Source of the DNA: a virus
DNA: 28,779 nt
Virus record (IMG/VR): IMGVR_UViG_3300015360_000154
Span: 1-28,779 of that record
Strand: one strand, 5' to 3'
In this document: piece after piece, positions 21,737 to 28,779 of the stretch
Numbering within the stretch: position 1 is the first letter of the stretch
Layout: each line of letters starts with the position of its first letter
Made by a program: the position numbers and the translations under genes
Notes under the pieces: model-generated
The model's database searches: none
What the model saw: only the letters and a program-made list of their open reading frames with translations
What the model was told of the DNA's origin: nothing

Positions 21737-22357
21737 TCATCGAGGTTTTGCTAAATAACTTGCAGCCTCTAGCAATTTTTCCTTACTCGACTTTGGCCTT
21801 AGCGAATCAGACCCGTGCAATAAAGGATTTCTTGGTGGGTCTCCTGGCATGTTGTGAACCTGCACAGCACCCTTGATGATCTCGGGATACTCTCTGCAAA
21901 TCCTATCAACTTCCCTTTGGACACTCACAGAATCGATTGAGCCAGACTCAGGATCTAACAAAATTCCATCCAAGTTTATGAAACTTGCATACTTAGGTTC
22001 GATCTTTCTAGACCCCATTGATTGCATAAACGAGTCAAGTTTGATTGCATCATTCCAGCGCTTCTCTTGCTCACCGAGCTTCGAGTTCAAAGACTCACGA
22101 TCCTTTAAAGTGGACTCATAAAGTTCTTTATACTGATTCTGTGCTTTCATTTCTTGCTCAGTCTTTGCTTTCCACTGAGTTTCGACCTGCTCAAGTCTGT
22201 CTTGCAGCTTCTTCTTTTCGCCTAAAAGCCTTTTGTGTGTCTCGTAAGATACAATCGCCTCTTGCTGCGCTACTGCTTCCGCTTTCTCGACTCCTTGATT
22301 CCCACTGGGAACTTGCGGTGTCTCACTGAGACCTGGAGAATTTAGAATTGATTCCAT
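21737..22357 (-). CDS. Capsid scaffold protein, 206 aa
   Basis: A temporary internal frame for capsid assembly. The N-terminal 30 residues are disordered (LNSPGLSETPQVPSGNQG). Residues about 35-110 are a continuous charged coiled coil (HKRLLGEKKKLQDRLEQVET, then QNQYKELYESTLKDRESLNS). The C-terminus is basic and serine-rich (SLRPKSSKEKLLEAASYLAK), the usual coat-binding end of scaffolds. Length, acidic coiled coil and the place immediately before the coat gene all fit SPP1/P22-type scaffolds. No protease motif is visible. AAGG precedes the ATG by six bases. Confidence 0.85.
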   Translation of the reverse strand: MESILNSPGLSETPQVPSGNQGVEKAEAVAQQEAIVSYETHKRLLGEKKKLQDRLEQVETQWKAKTEQEMKAQNQYKELYESTLKDRESLNSKLGEQEKRWNDAIKLDSFMQSMGSRKIEPKYASFINLDGILLDPESGSIDSVSVQREVDRICREYPEIIKGAVQVHNMPGDPPRNPLLHGSDSLRPKSSKEKLLEAASYLAKPR

Positions 22358-22365
22358 TTTTAGCC

Positions 22366-22851
22366 TTATTGTTTAACTATTTCAAGCTGTAGAATTTTAT
22401 CAAAAAAATTTACAACAACCTCAATTTCTCCTTGAGATAAATTATTAAAGGGTCTTCTCACTTGTAGGATCTCTGCCAATTGTGCGTTCGTCAACCCTCC
22501 CTTGCGTCTTCTGTTATTTGGCCCAACCTTTACAATGCTGTTTGTAACTTGCTTGACCGTCATGCTGCGAAGCATTTGACCCGTGAATGTCAGGTTAGAT
22601 TTTCTTGGTGTGGTTGTGCCGTCAAGCTTGCTTCTGTTCTTTTGTCGATAAGCTATATAATTCTCGGAAAGAGATTTTAAGTTAACCTCTTCTCCGCCAG
22701 TCCGCGCAACTCCAAAACCTTGTTGTGTGCGCCTAACTATCAGTTGAATGCACCGCTCACCGAGCAACCTCATGTTGGCTTTAGAGGTGGCAACGCCAGT
22801 GCCACGCCTTAAATTTCTCACGAACTTTTCGATGTCTGATTTGGCGCTCAT
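22366..22851 (-). CDS. gp10/gpG-like virion morphogenesis protein, copy 2, 161 aa
   Basis: Belongs by pattern to the HK97 gp10/Mu virion-morphogenesis type of head or tail completion proteins. It has a helical N-terminus, a central segment SNLTFTGQMLRSMTVKQVTN matching the family's typical L-T-x-T/S-G-x-M-L-x-S motif, and a C-terminal PFNNLSQGEIEVVVNFFDKI, where this family has a P-F-L-G-L-S type motif. The ATG at 22851 overlaps the upstream TGA (TGATG); a TTG one codon earlier was ignored. It appears to be a diverged copy of the neighbouring gene 22851-23276. Location between portal and scaffold is atypical for gp10-like proteins. Confidence 0.7.
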   Translation of the reverse strand: MSAKSDIEKFVRNLRRGTGVATSKANMRLLGERCIQLIVRRTQQGFGVARTGGEEVNLKSLSENYIAYRQKNRSKLDGTTTPRKSNLTFTGQMLRSMTVKQVTNSIVKVGPNNRRRKGGLTNAQLAEILQVRRPFNNLSQGEIEVVVNFFDKILQLEIVKQ

Positions 22852-23276
22852 CAACCTATCTCTTTTAATATGTCCCTAACTTCACTTCTTAGTAGCCCTA
22901 AAAAGTCTCGAGCCTTCTTTTTGTTCGGTGCCGGTTGACCATATGAACCTGTGATGTTGCCTTCTGCTTTGGCGTTCGCTTCACTGCCACTATCAAAGCC
23001 TATCAAAACTGAGCCCTTCTTAGAGCTGATCACTTTCAAAGCTGAGAGCATCTCGCCAGACAGCGTTAAGTCTACAGAGGTTTGGCCCTTAGCCTTGGCA
23101 TAGTCTTTGGTGTAAGCAGGGAAGACACGCCGCCTAGGGTTATCTGCTGAGCCAGTAACCCCAAGGCCATTGGTTGCATTCTCAACCATCTTATCGACCA
23201 TGGCTTGTCCTGCTTCTTTACGCTCGCCTGCAGTCAAGTCTTCAGGAACTTCAATTCGCAGCTTCTGCCATGCCAT
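22851..23276 (-). CDS. gp10/gpG-like virion morphogenesis protein, copy 1, 141 aa
   Basis: Related in layout to the adjacent gene. It has SVDLTLSGEMLSALKVISSK (the L-T-L-S-G-x-M-L motif), a VLIGFDSGSEANAKAEG segment with the usual glycine-rich turn, and a C-terminal ARDFLGLLRSEVRDILKEI, which is the family's F-L-G-L motif followed by a helix. Both proteins end with that motif and helix, and both have a basic N-terminal half. Such proteins join head and tail or help complete the neck. It follows the portal gene by three bases, so it may act at the portal. Why two copies are present is not clear. Confidence 0.7.
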   Translation of the reverse strand: MAWQKLRIEVPEDLTAGERKEAGQAMVDKMVENATNGLGVTGSADNPRRRVFPAYTKDYAKAKGQTSVDLTLSGEMLSALKVISSKKGSVLIGFDSGSEANAKAEGNITGSYGQPAPNKKKARDFLGLLRSEVRDILKEIG

Positions 23277-23279
23277 TGT

Positions 23280-24719
23280 TCACCCCCCTACATTTTCATC
23301 ATTGGCTTTCAACGACTGGGCATTTTGCAAATCTCCTATGCTGAGTTTTAAGCTCTTCTCTTGCTCGATTTCAAACAGCAGCTCATCAATTTCTTTCTCT
23401 GTCATCCTTGGATTAGCTTCTCTTAATGCTCTGCGCTTTGTTGTTAAGCCAGCATTTAACGAGTCAATCAGCGACTTAAGAAGCTCGGCTTTAGTCTGCA
23501 TTGGTATCTGTTCGGCAAAGTTGACTGTGACTTTAGCCGCTGGACTCCATGCGAGTGACTGATCAATTTGAGCACTGCTAATCCAATAAGGATGTGCGTA
23601 ATTAAGGACAAAATCCCATAAATCGTCTTCAGCTTTCTGAAAGTAGCCAATTTGTTTCATCCGGTGTTCTGCTGTGTCCATCTCATCAATCATCTTTGAG
23701 ATGCCGCTTGCTTGGGTTTCAGTTGTTAGATTTCCAATTGCTCCTGGCCTTATGCCGATTGTCTGAAACCACAAACCAAGTTGAGCTTGAATGAGAGTTA
23801 AAGCCTCTGACGAATTCATATCTGGCTTAAGGATACCGATCTCTGATTTACCGTCTTGGCCTGGGTCAACCTTAAATGTCCAGACTGAGTTAGGAGAGTA
23901 CACCAGTTTTTCAGCGCTTAGATTGATGACGTACTTAATGGGATGTACTGAAAACATCATCCCCGCGTTTAAGTCAGTCAAACAGATCGGGACAAGCAGG
24001 CTCATGTTGTACATGTCAGTATCTGGAATCGGAATAATTTCATTGTTTGATTTTGTGACGTAAACGAAAGGAAGTTTCCCATAAGGGTTTATCCCTTCAG
24101 GGTTTCCAGCCTCCTCTAATAAATCCCATCTAACAATATCATCCTGCAAAATCAAAAACTCTTGATCCGAATAGAGGTGATACAGGAATGATTTTTTCAT
24201 TGTGTCTTTAGGGTCGACGTATGTTTCCTGCACAGTAAGAACATGCGTAACTTTCATAGGGTTCAACCTGTTCTTTGCGAAAACATAGCTCCTATCAGAC
24301 GGTAAAGGTGTCAGCGTTGGCACACCATCAACAAGACAAATCTTAATCAATGTATTCTTAAACAGGTTAAAATATTCGTTCGCTGTGTTCATCTTAACGT
24401 CTGTCGAAAAGTGGTCTTGGTACCAAGCGAGGAGCTCATCGTCTTTGTCTTGTCCACCTGTGACATAACGTGACGGGCCCGGCTGATAAATCCTCGATAG
24501 CTTATCAACAACCCGCTTGAGGATGTTGATTGGAGGAATTCTAAACGTCATTTGCTCGTAGGTGTTTTCACCAAACTGGGGTTTTAAAGCCTGAAGAATG
24601 TGAGGGAGGATGTTCCCCTCGTTGACCTCATACAGAGCTGTGTTCCTGTGGATATACTCTTGAGATGATTTATTTAGGAACTCCGCAATTAATTCTTTTG
24701 ATTCTTCGACTAATGACAT
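23280..24719 (-). CDS. Portal protein, 479 aa
   Basis: Forms the ring through which DNA enters the capsid. Length and order (terminase, portal, minor head proteins, scaffold, coat) match SPP1-type portals. The N-terminal half has helices and strands (NILPHILQALKPQFGENTYE, then IPPINILKRVVDKLSRIY). The wing/stem part has GKLPFVYVTKSNNEIIPIPD and, near 330-380, IRPGAIGNLTTETQASGISK followed by the long helix MIDEMDTAEHRMKQIGYFQK, the typical tunnel and crown helices. The C-terminus is acidic and helical (RMTEKEIDELLFEIEQEKS). AAGG about eight bases before the ATG serves as ribosome binding site, and the terminase gene ends two bases upstream. Confidence 0.88.
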   Translation of the reverse strand: MSLVEESKELIAEFLNKSSQEYIHRNTALYEVNEGNILPHILQALKPQFGENTYEQMTFRIPPINILKRVVDKLSRIYQPGPSRYVTGGQDKDDELLAWYQDHFSTDVKMNTANEYFNLFKNTLIKICLVDGVPTLTPLPSDRSYVFAKNRLNPMKVTHVLTVQETYVDPKDTMKKSFLYHLYSDQEFLILQDDIVRWDLLEEAGNPEGINPYGKLPFVYVTKSNNEIIPIPDTDMYNMSLLVPICLTDLNAGMMFSVHPIKYVINLSAEKLVYSPNSVWTFKVDPGQDGKSEIGILKPDMNSSEALTLIQAQLGLWFQTIGIRPGAIGNLTTETQASGISKMIDEMDTAEHRMKQIGYFQKAEDDLWDFVLNYAHPYWISSAQIDQSLAWSPAAKVTVNFAEQIPMQTKAELLKSLIDSLNAGLTTKRRALREANPRMTEKEIDELLFEIEQEKSLKLSIGDLQNAQSLKANDENVGG

Positions 24720-24721
24720 TT

Positions 24722-26092
24722 CTAAAGCCTTATTGACCCTTGCGGGGTTATTGTCCGTTGGTCTGTTGCTATCTTAATCCCATAGCCAATTGCCGTCGTG
24801 ACGTGCTGGTAATGCTTCGAGTCGTCCTCTATGTAAGCGCCTCCAGGCTTGAGCCTAGTAAGCCTTAAGCCTTCGTCGCATGTCTTGGCCTTTTCATAGA
24901 CAAACAGCCGTCTTTTTCCATTTGCATTTAAGCAATAGGAGTTTACCAAATTGTGTCGCGTCCTAATAGGCGGATTCGATAAGCCAACATACAACTGAAA
25001 GTTGATCGCCTTGATTGCCTTGGTGCGGTAGTTCGAAAAGAACGCCGTTATGATGTCATAGTCGCTTCGTATGTTGCGCGTATCCTTTGACCTACCCGCA
25101 GCATCACCAGTCAGTACGTACTTCGTTTCGTAGTCGAGGAGTCCACGGTCCGCCATCTCGTCACATGACTGCAGCGTGCGCATACCATGGACGACAATTT
25201 CATTGAAAAAATGGAATTCATCATCGATATACTGGAAAAAACAGGCGGAGAGCGGCTTGCCCTCCCCGATGTTAAAGTCCCATGAAACAAAAATCGGATT
25301 CCTTGTGTCCACCTGGTACTGATATTTTCTAAAGTTATGCTCTTTTTGATACGCATAATAAAGAACCTCTGAGTTGATTTCAATCCACTTGCCGTAGATC
25401 ATTCGCTGTGCAAGCTTAGGGTCAAGCTCATTCTTTAGCTGGTTTACATACGATTCGGGGAGGAACGGGTTATCGGTTGTGACTGAGTAAAAAACCTTCC
25501 TTGTGGGATAGTCTGACTCGATGAAATATTTGTAGGCCCAGTGACTAGGTGAGTCTGGGTTTGTTGCTGACAAAATAAACTTTTCTTTAATATGTGTAAG
25601 CCTACCAACGCGCAATTTGATCTCGTCATAGGCTTGCTTGTCGTCTTCTGTGTTCTCTGTCAGCTCCTCGATGATTGCAGCAGACAGCTCTAGTGAGCGA
25701 AACTTTTTGTAGCGCTTATCGGCCCAGGTCTTTGAAATTATTTCAGAGCCATTGCGAAACACAATTTTGCAAGAATTTTGATTGATCCAATAATCTTTGC
25801 CCTCCTCAAGTACACCCTCAAGATGCTCCAGGATCTTTTTAAAGATTGTTTCCTTAAGGTCTGGAAGGGAACGACGCCCTATCATAAGCCTAGCATTGCT
25901 GTGAACGAGGCAATGAAAAACTGCTAGATGCGCTAGCAGGATTGACTTTGCAGAGCCCACCGCACCACTAAGCATGATCTCACTGGTGCCTTGGTTGTAG
26001 TCGTATTTGTTTTTCACGTAGTCAATGACTTGTCGCTGATATGGGATGATATCAGGATTGAACTCTGCAAAGTTCGGTGTGCTAGCAATCAT
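24722..26092 (-). CDS. terL: Terminase large subunit (packaging ATPase/nuclease), 456 aa
   Basis: The packaging motor. The N-terminal ATPase domain has a Walker A motif SGAVGSAKS at residues 42-50, a Walker B LSAAIIEE at 136-143 with catalytic E143, and the coupling motif SATNP at 175-179. The C-terminal nuclease domain supplies three acidic residues: D272 in VSWDFNIGE, D330 in LTGDAAGR and D424 in IEDDSKHYQH. The length of 456 is normal. The gene follows the small subunit with a TAATG overlap. The Walker A has V rather than the common G or K at its third or fourth place, a variation seen in terminases of this group. All catalytic residues appear present. Confidence 0.95.
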   Translation of the reverse strand: MIASTPNFAEFNPDIIPYQRQVIDYVKNKYDYNQGTSEIMLSGAVGSAKSILLAHLAVFHCLVHSNARLMIGRRSLPDLKETIFKKILEHLEGVLEEGKDYWINQNSCKIVFRNGSEIISKTWADKRYKKFRSLELSAAIIEELTENTEDDKQAYDEIKLRVGRLTHIKEKFILSATNPDSPSHWAYKYFIESDYPTRKVFYSVTTDNPFLPESYVNQLKNELDPKLAQRMIYGKWIEINSEVLYYAYQKEHNFRKYQYQVDTRNPIFVSWDFNIGEGKPLSACFFQYIDDEFHFFNEIVVHGMRTLQSCDEMADRGLLDYETKYVLTGDAAGRSKDTRNIRSDYDIITAFFSNYRTKAIKAINFQLYVGLSNPPIRTRHNLVNSYCLNANGKRRLFVYEKAKTCDEGLRLTRLKPGGAYIEDDSKHYQHVTTAIGYGIKIATDQRTITPQGSIRL

Positions 26093-26484
26093 TATAGAGG
26101 CTCAAGTTTTCCTGCTGGATTGTAGGCTAAAACAATCGGCCTTGTCGTTTCGATTGCGTGTTCTGTCTTGTCTTTCCATCCGTGTCTGTTCTTCATGTTG
26201 AAAATCCAGACAGAGTTATTTAATTGTGGACCGTCCTTTTCATTCCACAATCCCTTGACCCCTTCACGCTCCCAGAACAGCAGGCTGGCAGCCTTTGCAA
26301 GCTCTTTGGACTCGGAGAACTCTGGATGAACTTTAGCCCACTCGTAGACGTTATCCCTACTGACTCCGATTGCTGCACCGAAGCATTCGAAGCTTAAGCC
26401 ACTCTTCATATGTGCAATTAAAGCTTCGCAATATTCTGGCTTGTAGTTTGTCGGCCTTCCAGGACTCTTTTTTTTATCTTCCAT
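26092..26484 (-). CDS. terS: Terminase small subunit, 130 aa
   Basis: DNA-recognition subunit that starts packaging. I chose the ATG at 26484 (MEDKKKSPGRP); AAAGGAG lies ten bases upstream. A longer in-frame start at 26526 would lie inside the upstream gene. Residues about 12-60 form a helix-turn-helix: YKPEYCEALIAHMKSG, then LSFECFGAAIGVSRDNVYEW, then a KVHPEFSESKELAKAAS helix, as in many small terminases of Gram-negative phages. The C-terminal part (NNSVWIFNMKNRHGWKDKTE) is the common phage small-terminase ending with an N-M-K-N-R-x-G-W motif. It precedes the large subunit directly. Confidence 0.9.
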   Translation of the reverse strand: MEDKKKSPGRPTNYKPEYCEALIAHMKSGLSFECFGAAIGVSRDNVYEWAKVHPEFSESKELAKAASLLFWEREGVKGLWNEKDGPQLNNSVWIFNMKNRHGWKDKTEHAIETTRPIVLAYNPAGKLEPL

Positions 26485-26689
26485 CCTCTGCTTTCTCCTT
26501 TCTTGCCTCGCTCCGCAAATTCTCAAGATTTCTTCGGAGCTGCACGTTACGCATGACGTTCTTTGTGTGATTCTCGACCATCTTAAACATCTTGTTTTTC
26601 ATCTCAGCTTTTTTCTGAGCGTTTCGAACAAACAGATTGATGAGGGGAACTGCAAGTTGCAAGACTAAAGAAATGATACCGCTGATCAT
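26474..26689 (-). CDS. Small membrane protein with basic coiled-coil tail, 71 aa
   Basis: A hydrophobic N-terminal segment (MISGIISLVLQLAVPLINLF) is followed by a long, mostly positively charged helix (AQKKAEMKNKMFKMVENHTK, then RRNLENLRSEARKEKAEDGR). This is a single-span anchor plus basic coil, the layout seen in inner-membrane spanins and some holins. Its ATG overlaps the stop of the lipoprotein gene (ATGA), so the two are translated together. Its 3' end overlaps the terS start. A membrane/lipoprotein pair in front of the terminase genes is unusual; lysis (spanin pair) and superinfection exclusion are both possible. The tail's basic charge is a mild argument against spanin. Confidence 0.6.
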   Translation of the reverse strand: MISGIISLVLQLAVPLINLFVRNAQKKAEMKNKMFKMVENHTKNVMRNVQLRRNLENLRSEARKEKAEDGR

Positions 26690-27354
26690 AAAAGCACCTC
26701 GTTATAACCAAATGACGTATGCCTGTGTTCCGATGTTCCATCAGAAAAAAGATAAAGGCATTTGTCCTGGGCTATGATGTAGGTGAAAACCAAATCATCT
26801 TTGGTGTCAGGCTTTGGACACTCTTGAGTCGTCAAGGCTCTCACCGTACGTTTAAAGCTTATTTGCTGGATGAGTCCTGCTTTGCTCTGACAAATACTTG
26901 CCCCTCTTGCATCCATCGTCAGACCGTTACAGCCAACAACAGCGGGAAGCGTCTCTATATCTTCAAAGTCGATGAGTCCCCAAAGATGAGCGCCCTCATC
27001 ATCGAACGCCCCCATCTCTAAGAGACAAGATCCAGTATCCTCTAACCCTGGTACGGGTCGGTAATCATACTCGAGCTTCTTCCCAACATCCTTAAACGTC
27101 TCTTCTCTGTGGCATGTGGTGAGCTTAACGATGTTGGGTTTGTCTGGTAGCTCGAACTTCAGTTTATATAGCGCTCTCTTTGGGGCTACAAACACGCCCT
27201 TTGCTCTGACGTTATCCACAACCATCTCAACTTCTTTTCGATAGATCTCATCAAAGGAATAGTCGTTATTCCCAGAGCTGCAAGAAGCTGTGAAAGCTAA
27301 AGCTAAAAGGACTTTTAAAGCTTTCGATTGCGTTATAGGAATGCTACTATTCAT
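26686..27354 (-). CDS. Predicted lipoprotein, 222 aa
   Basis: The N-terminus is a signal sequence: a basic start, the hydrophobic core ALKVLLALAFTA, and a lipobox-like TASC with the likely lipidated cysteine at residue 25, followed by SSGNND. The -3 residue is T rather than L, so the lipobox is not canonical. The mature part holds six further cysteines (in TTCHREE, GSCLLE, VGCNGL, SICQSK, QECPKP and DKCLYL), which fits three disulphides in the periplasm. With serine after the cysteine, outer-membrane sorting is likely. Candidates are an outer-membrane spanin (though large for one), a superinfection-exclusion lipoprotein, or a host-altering protein. A probable promoter lies just upstream (27392-27420), so it leads the virion operon. 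No specific family match can be given. Confidence 0.65.
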   Translation of the reverse strand: MNSSIPITQSKALKVLLALAFTASCSSGNNDYSFDEIYRKEVEMVVDNVRAKGVFVAPKRALYKLKFELPDKPNIVKLTTCHREETFKDVGKKLEYDYRPVPGLEDTGSCLLEMGAFDDEGAHLWGLIDFEDIETLPAVVGCNGLTMDARGASICQSKAGLIQQISFKRTVRALTTQECPKPDTKDDLVFTYIIAQDKCLYLFSDGTSEHRHTSFGYNEVLL

Positions 27355-27391
27355 CTTTAAGGCCTTGGCTGTGATTAAAAATTACTCAGCT

Positions 27392-27420
27392 ATTGTGCCA
27401 TGTTAATTTCTTTTTGTCAT
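27392..27420 (-). promoter_or_regulatory. Candidate promoter for the lipoprotein and virion operon
   Basis: On the minus strand, ATGACA (27420-27415; one change from TTGACA), a 17-base spacer and CACAAT (27397-27392; two changes from TATAAT) precede the lipoprotein ATG by about 37 bases. The region between the two divergent genes is only 80 bases, so a promoter for at least one direction is expected there. I found no comparably good promoter for the plus-strand Sak4-like gene. Confidence 0.35.
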
Positions 27421-27434
27421 TTTAGGAGATTTTT

Positions 27435-28334
27435 GTGTTTAAAAAAACGGTGGCTTTGCGTGAAAAGGTCAAACTTAAAATTGCATTAACCGGTCCTGCT
27501 GGGTCAGGAAAAACGTTTTCCGCTCTTAAGTTGGCGTATGGAATTACCGGCGACTGGAAAAAGATCACTGTTGCCGATACTGAAAATCGTTCTGCTCTGT
27601 ACTATGCTGGTGAGAGGACGGGTGAGTGGAATCATATCGATTTTCCACCTACAATTCGTGGCGGGTATCACCCACAAAATTGGATATCCTTAATATCATC
27701 TGTCGAGCAAGACCCTGAAACGGAAGTCTTGATCCTTGATAGCATCTCACATGAGTGGGACGCAAAAGGCGGCGCTCTTGACCTTAACGCATCCTTGGGC
27801 GGTCGGTTCACTGACTGGGCCAAGGTCACTCCACTCCACAACGCTTTCATCGACAAGATGCGGACTTCTAGACTCCATATCATCGCGACGATGCGCTCGA
27901 AGTCTGACTTTGTGATCGAGCAGAACGAAAAAGGAAAATCCCAACCACGAAAGATTGGCTTAAAGAGTGTCCAAAAAGACGGCGTTGATTACGAGTTTGG
28001 CGTGATTTTCGATATTGACATCAAGCACATGGCAGAGTCATCGAAGGACAGGACAGGTCTTTTTGCTGACAGGATGCCCTTTTTGATGACCGAAGAGACC
28101 GGCCAAGAATTAGTAGCCTGGTCTAAAGACGGAGCAGAGCGCGCTACGGAATTGGGTGATGAGGAGTATTTTAAATCAGTTGTTGCACATGCAACGAACA
28201 TCGGAATTGATTTAAATATTTTTCTTTACACCTTTAAAGAAATAACAGGTCGTGACTTGTCATCTGTGACAAGAGCCGACGCACAGCAAATCGGCACAAT
28301 CGTAGATTTAATCAACCAAAGGAAAACACTATGA
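27435..28334 (+). CDS. Sak4-like single-strand annealing ATPase, 299 aa
   Basis: A RecA-fold ATPase of phage Sak4/AAA_24 type, used in DNA recombination. The Walker A motif is TGPAGSGKT (residues 19-27) and the Walker B is EVLILDSIS (97-105, with D102). An HIIATMRSKSDFV segment in the middle and SVQKDGVDYEFGVIFDID further on are characteristic of this family. The C-terminal part (about 230-299) is helical (YFKSVVAHATNIGIDLNIFL). The gene starts at GTG (27435), with AGGAG six bases upstream. It overlaps the next gene by ATGA. Sak4-type proteins are known to need an SSB for annealing, and the next gene looks SSB-like. The assignment to this family is strong; biochemical activity is inferred. 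Confidence 0.88.
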   Translation: MFKKTVALREKVKLKIALTGPAGSGKTFSALKLAYGITGDWKKITVADTENRSALYYAGERTGEWNHIDFPPTIRGGYHPQNWISLISSVEQDPETEVLILDSISHEWDAKGGALDLNASLGGRFTDWAKVTPLHNAFIDKMRTSRLHIIATMRSKSDFVIEQNEKGKSQPRKIGLKSVQKDGVDYEFGVIFDIDIKHMAESSKDRTGLFADRMPFLMTEETGQELVAWSKDGAERATELGDEEYFKSVVAHATNIGIDLNIFLYTFKEITGRDLSSVTRADAQQIGTIVDLINQRKTL

Positions 28335-28681
28335 ATGACCACGCACCAAGAGTTAAATTAGGCGGCCTATGGGCCAAGCACATGAAAAACGGACAGGTTT
28401 TTTTCTCGGGAGACTTTGGCGCTTATGGTCAAATAACTATTTGGCCGAATCAAAAGCGGCCCGATAAGAATGACCCAGACTTCAACATGTACATTTCTGA
28501 GAAGCCAAAGAAGGCTATTCCACCGGCCTTTGATATCAACTCGTATCTAAATCCCTCTTCCCCCTCTCAAGAGATGCCCCCGTACCCTCCTATGAATCCT
28601 CGCTCTTCTCAGCAACCAATGGCGATGAGGCCGCCGGCATATGATGATGGGCCTGCAGCATCGTTTGACTTGCCTTTCTAA
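28331..28681 (+). CDS. Small SSB-like/OB-fold protein, 116 aa
   Basis: The N-terminal 55 residues contain a short OB-like core (KLGGLWAKHMKNGQVFFSGD, then AYGQITIWPNQKRPDKNDPD) of the DUF736-like type found near phage SSB and recombination genes. The rest is a proline-, serine- and glutamine-rich disordered tail (EMPPYPPMNPRSSQQP) that ends with an acidic-aromatic tip, SFDLPF, similar to the DDIPF tip by which SSB binds partner proteins. Its ATG overlaps the Sak4-like stop, so both come from one message. The SSB-like reading is inferred from fold pattern, tail and partner. Its stop codon TAA follows TTC in a slip-prone TTTC context (see findings). Confidence 0.65.
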   Translation: MNDHAPRVKLGGLWAKHMKNGQVFFSGDFGAYGQITIWPNQKRPDKNDPDFNMYISEKPKKAIPPAFDINSYLNPSSPSQEMPPYPPMNPRSSQQPMAMRPPAYDDGPAASFDLPF

Positions 28682-28779
28682 GGGCCAGAGCCTCAGATGA
28701 CTTCTGTGTAATTTGTACGTCTGAAACTTGGGCCGTTCATAAAAAAGAACTGACAATATTCTGCGAGTCGATCTGTGAA
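28681..28779 (+). other. Open frame with zinc-finger-like CxxC...CxxxC at window edge
   Basis: The last 98 bases hold an open frame running off the window. It encodes a segment with FCVICTSETWAV and later IFCESIC. The C-x2-C ... F-C-x3-C spacing is that of small zinc-binding domains common in phage proteins. The frame has no ATG, GTG or TTG upstream of the first cysteine, and it is closed by a TGA at 28666-28668. It could be reached by a -1 slip at the end of the SSB-like gene. I cannot tell whether it is a real gene. Confidence 0.25.

Noticed and set aside
26485-26526. Longer start for the small terminase at 26526
   Set aside because: It lies inside the upstream membrane-protein gene. The ATG at 26484 has AAAGGAG upstream and fits the usual N-terminus.
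26719-27021. 100-codon plus-strand frame opposite the lipoprotein gene
   Set aside because: It has no ribosome binding site and is explained as the antisense of the lipoprotein gene, which has a signal sequence.

Overview
This window is part of a tailed double-stranded DNA bacteriophage genome (Caudoviricetes), or a prophage of the same kind. Two things point to a siphovirus: one tail-tube gene with no sheath gene, and a long tape-measure gene followed by tip and fibre genes. The host is probably Gram-negative, because the lytic enzyme is a soluble SLT-type transglycosylase and the phage encodes a predicted lipoprotein. I cannot name the host or a close relative from the sequence. I see no integrase, tRNA, CRISPR array or insertion sequence.

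Left end (1-3455): three plus-strand genes (an unknown protein, a small helical protein and the lytic transglycosylase) converge on a minus-strand cluster. That cluster holds a RuvC-like resolvase, two tiny membrane proteins (one apparently using an ATT start), an unknown basic protein, a possible Cro/XRE-like regulator and an AlpA/MerR-type regulator with its own promoter. A further small membrane/coiled-coil protein (318-536, minus) lies between the first two plus-strand genes.

Middle (3456-26689): one long minus-strand virion operon, transcribed right to left. The order is terminase small and large subunits, portal, two related gp10/gpG-like morphogenesis proteins, scaffold, major capsid protein, a strong intrinsic terminator, and then (by readthrough) small structural proteins, a head-fibre-like protein, connector and tail-completion proteins, the tail tube, a G/GT tail-assembly chaperone pair made by -1 frameshifting, the tape measure, tail-tip proteins, a large fibre and a C1q-like fibre. 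Many junctions are TAATG, TGATG or ATGA overlaps, suggesting coupled translation.

Right end: a predicted lipoprotein gene heads the minus-strand operon. Back to back with it on the plus strand is a Sak4-like recombination ATPase overlapping a small SSB-like protein, which probably act together in single-strand annealing.

The best new points are a chaperone extension (13898-14149) with no conventional start of its own, an A10 tract where a one-base slip extends a gene to the next start codon, an 11-residue repeat ladder in the tape measure, a shared module in the tail tube and a tail-tip protein, and an ATT-start membrane microprotein.
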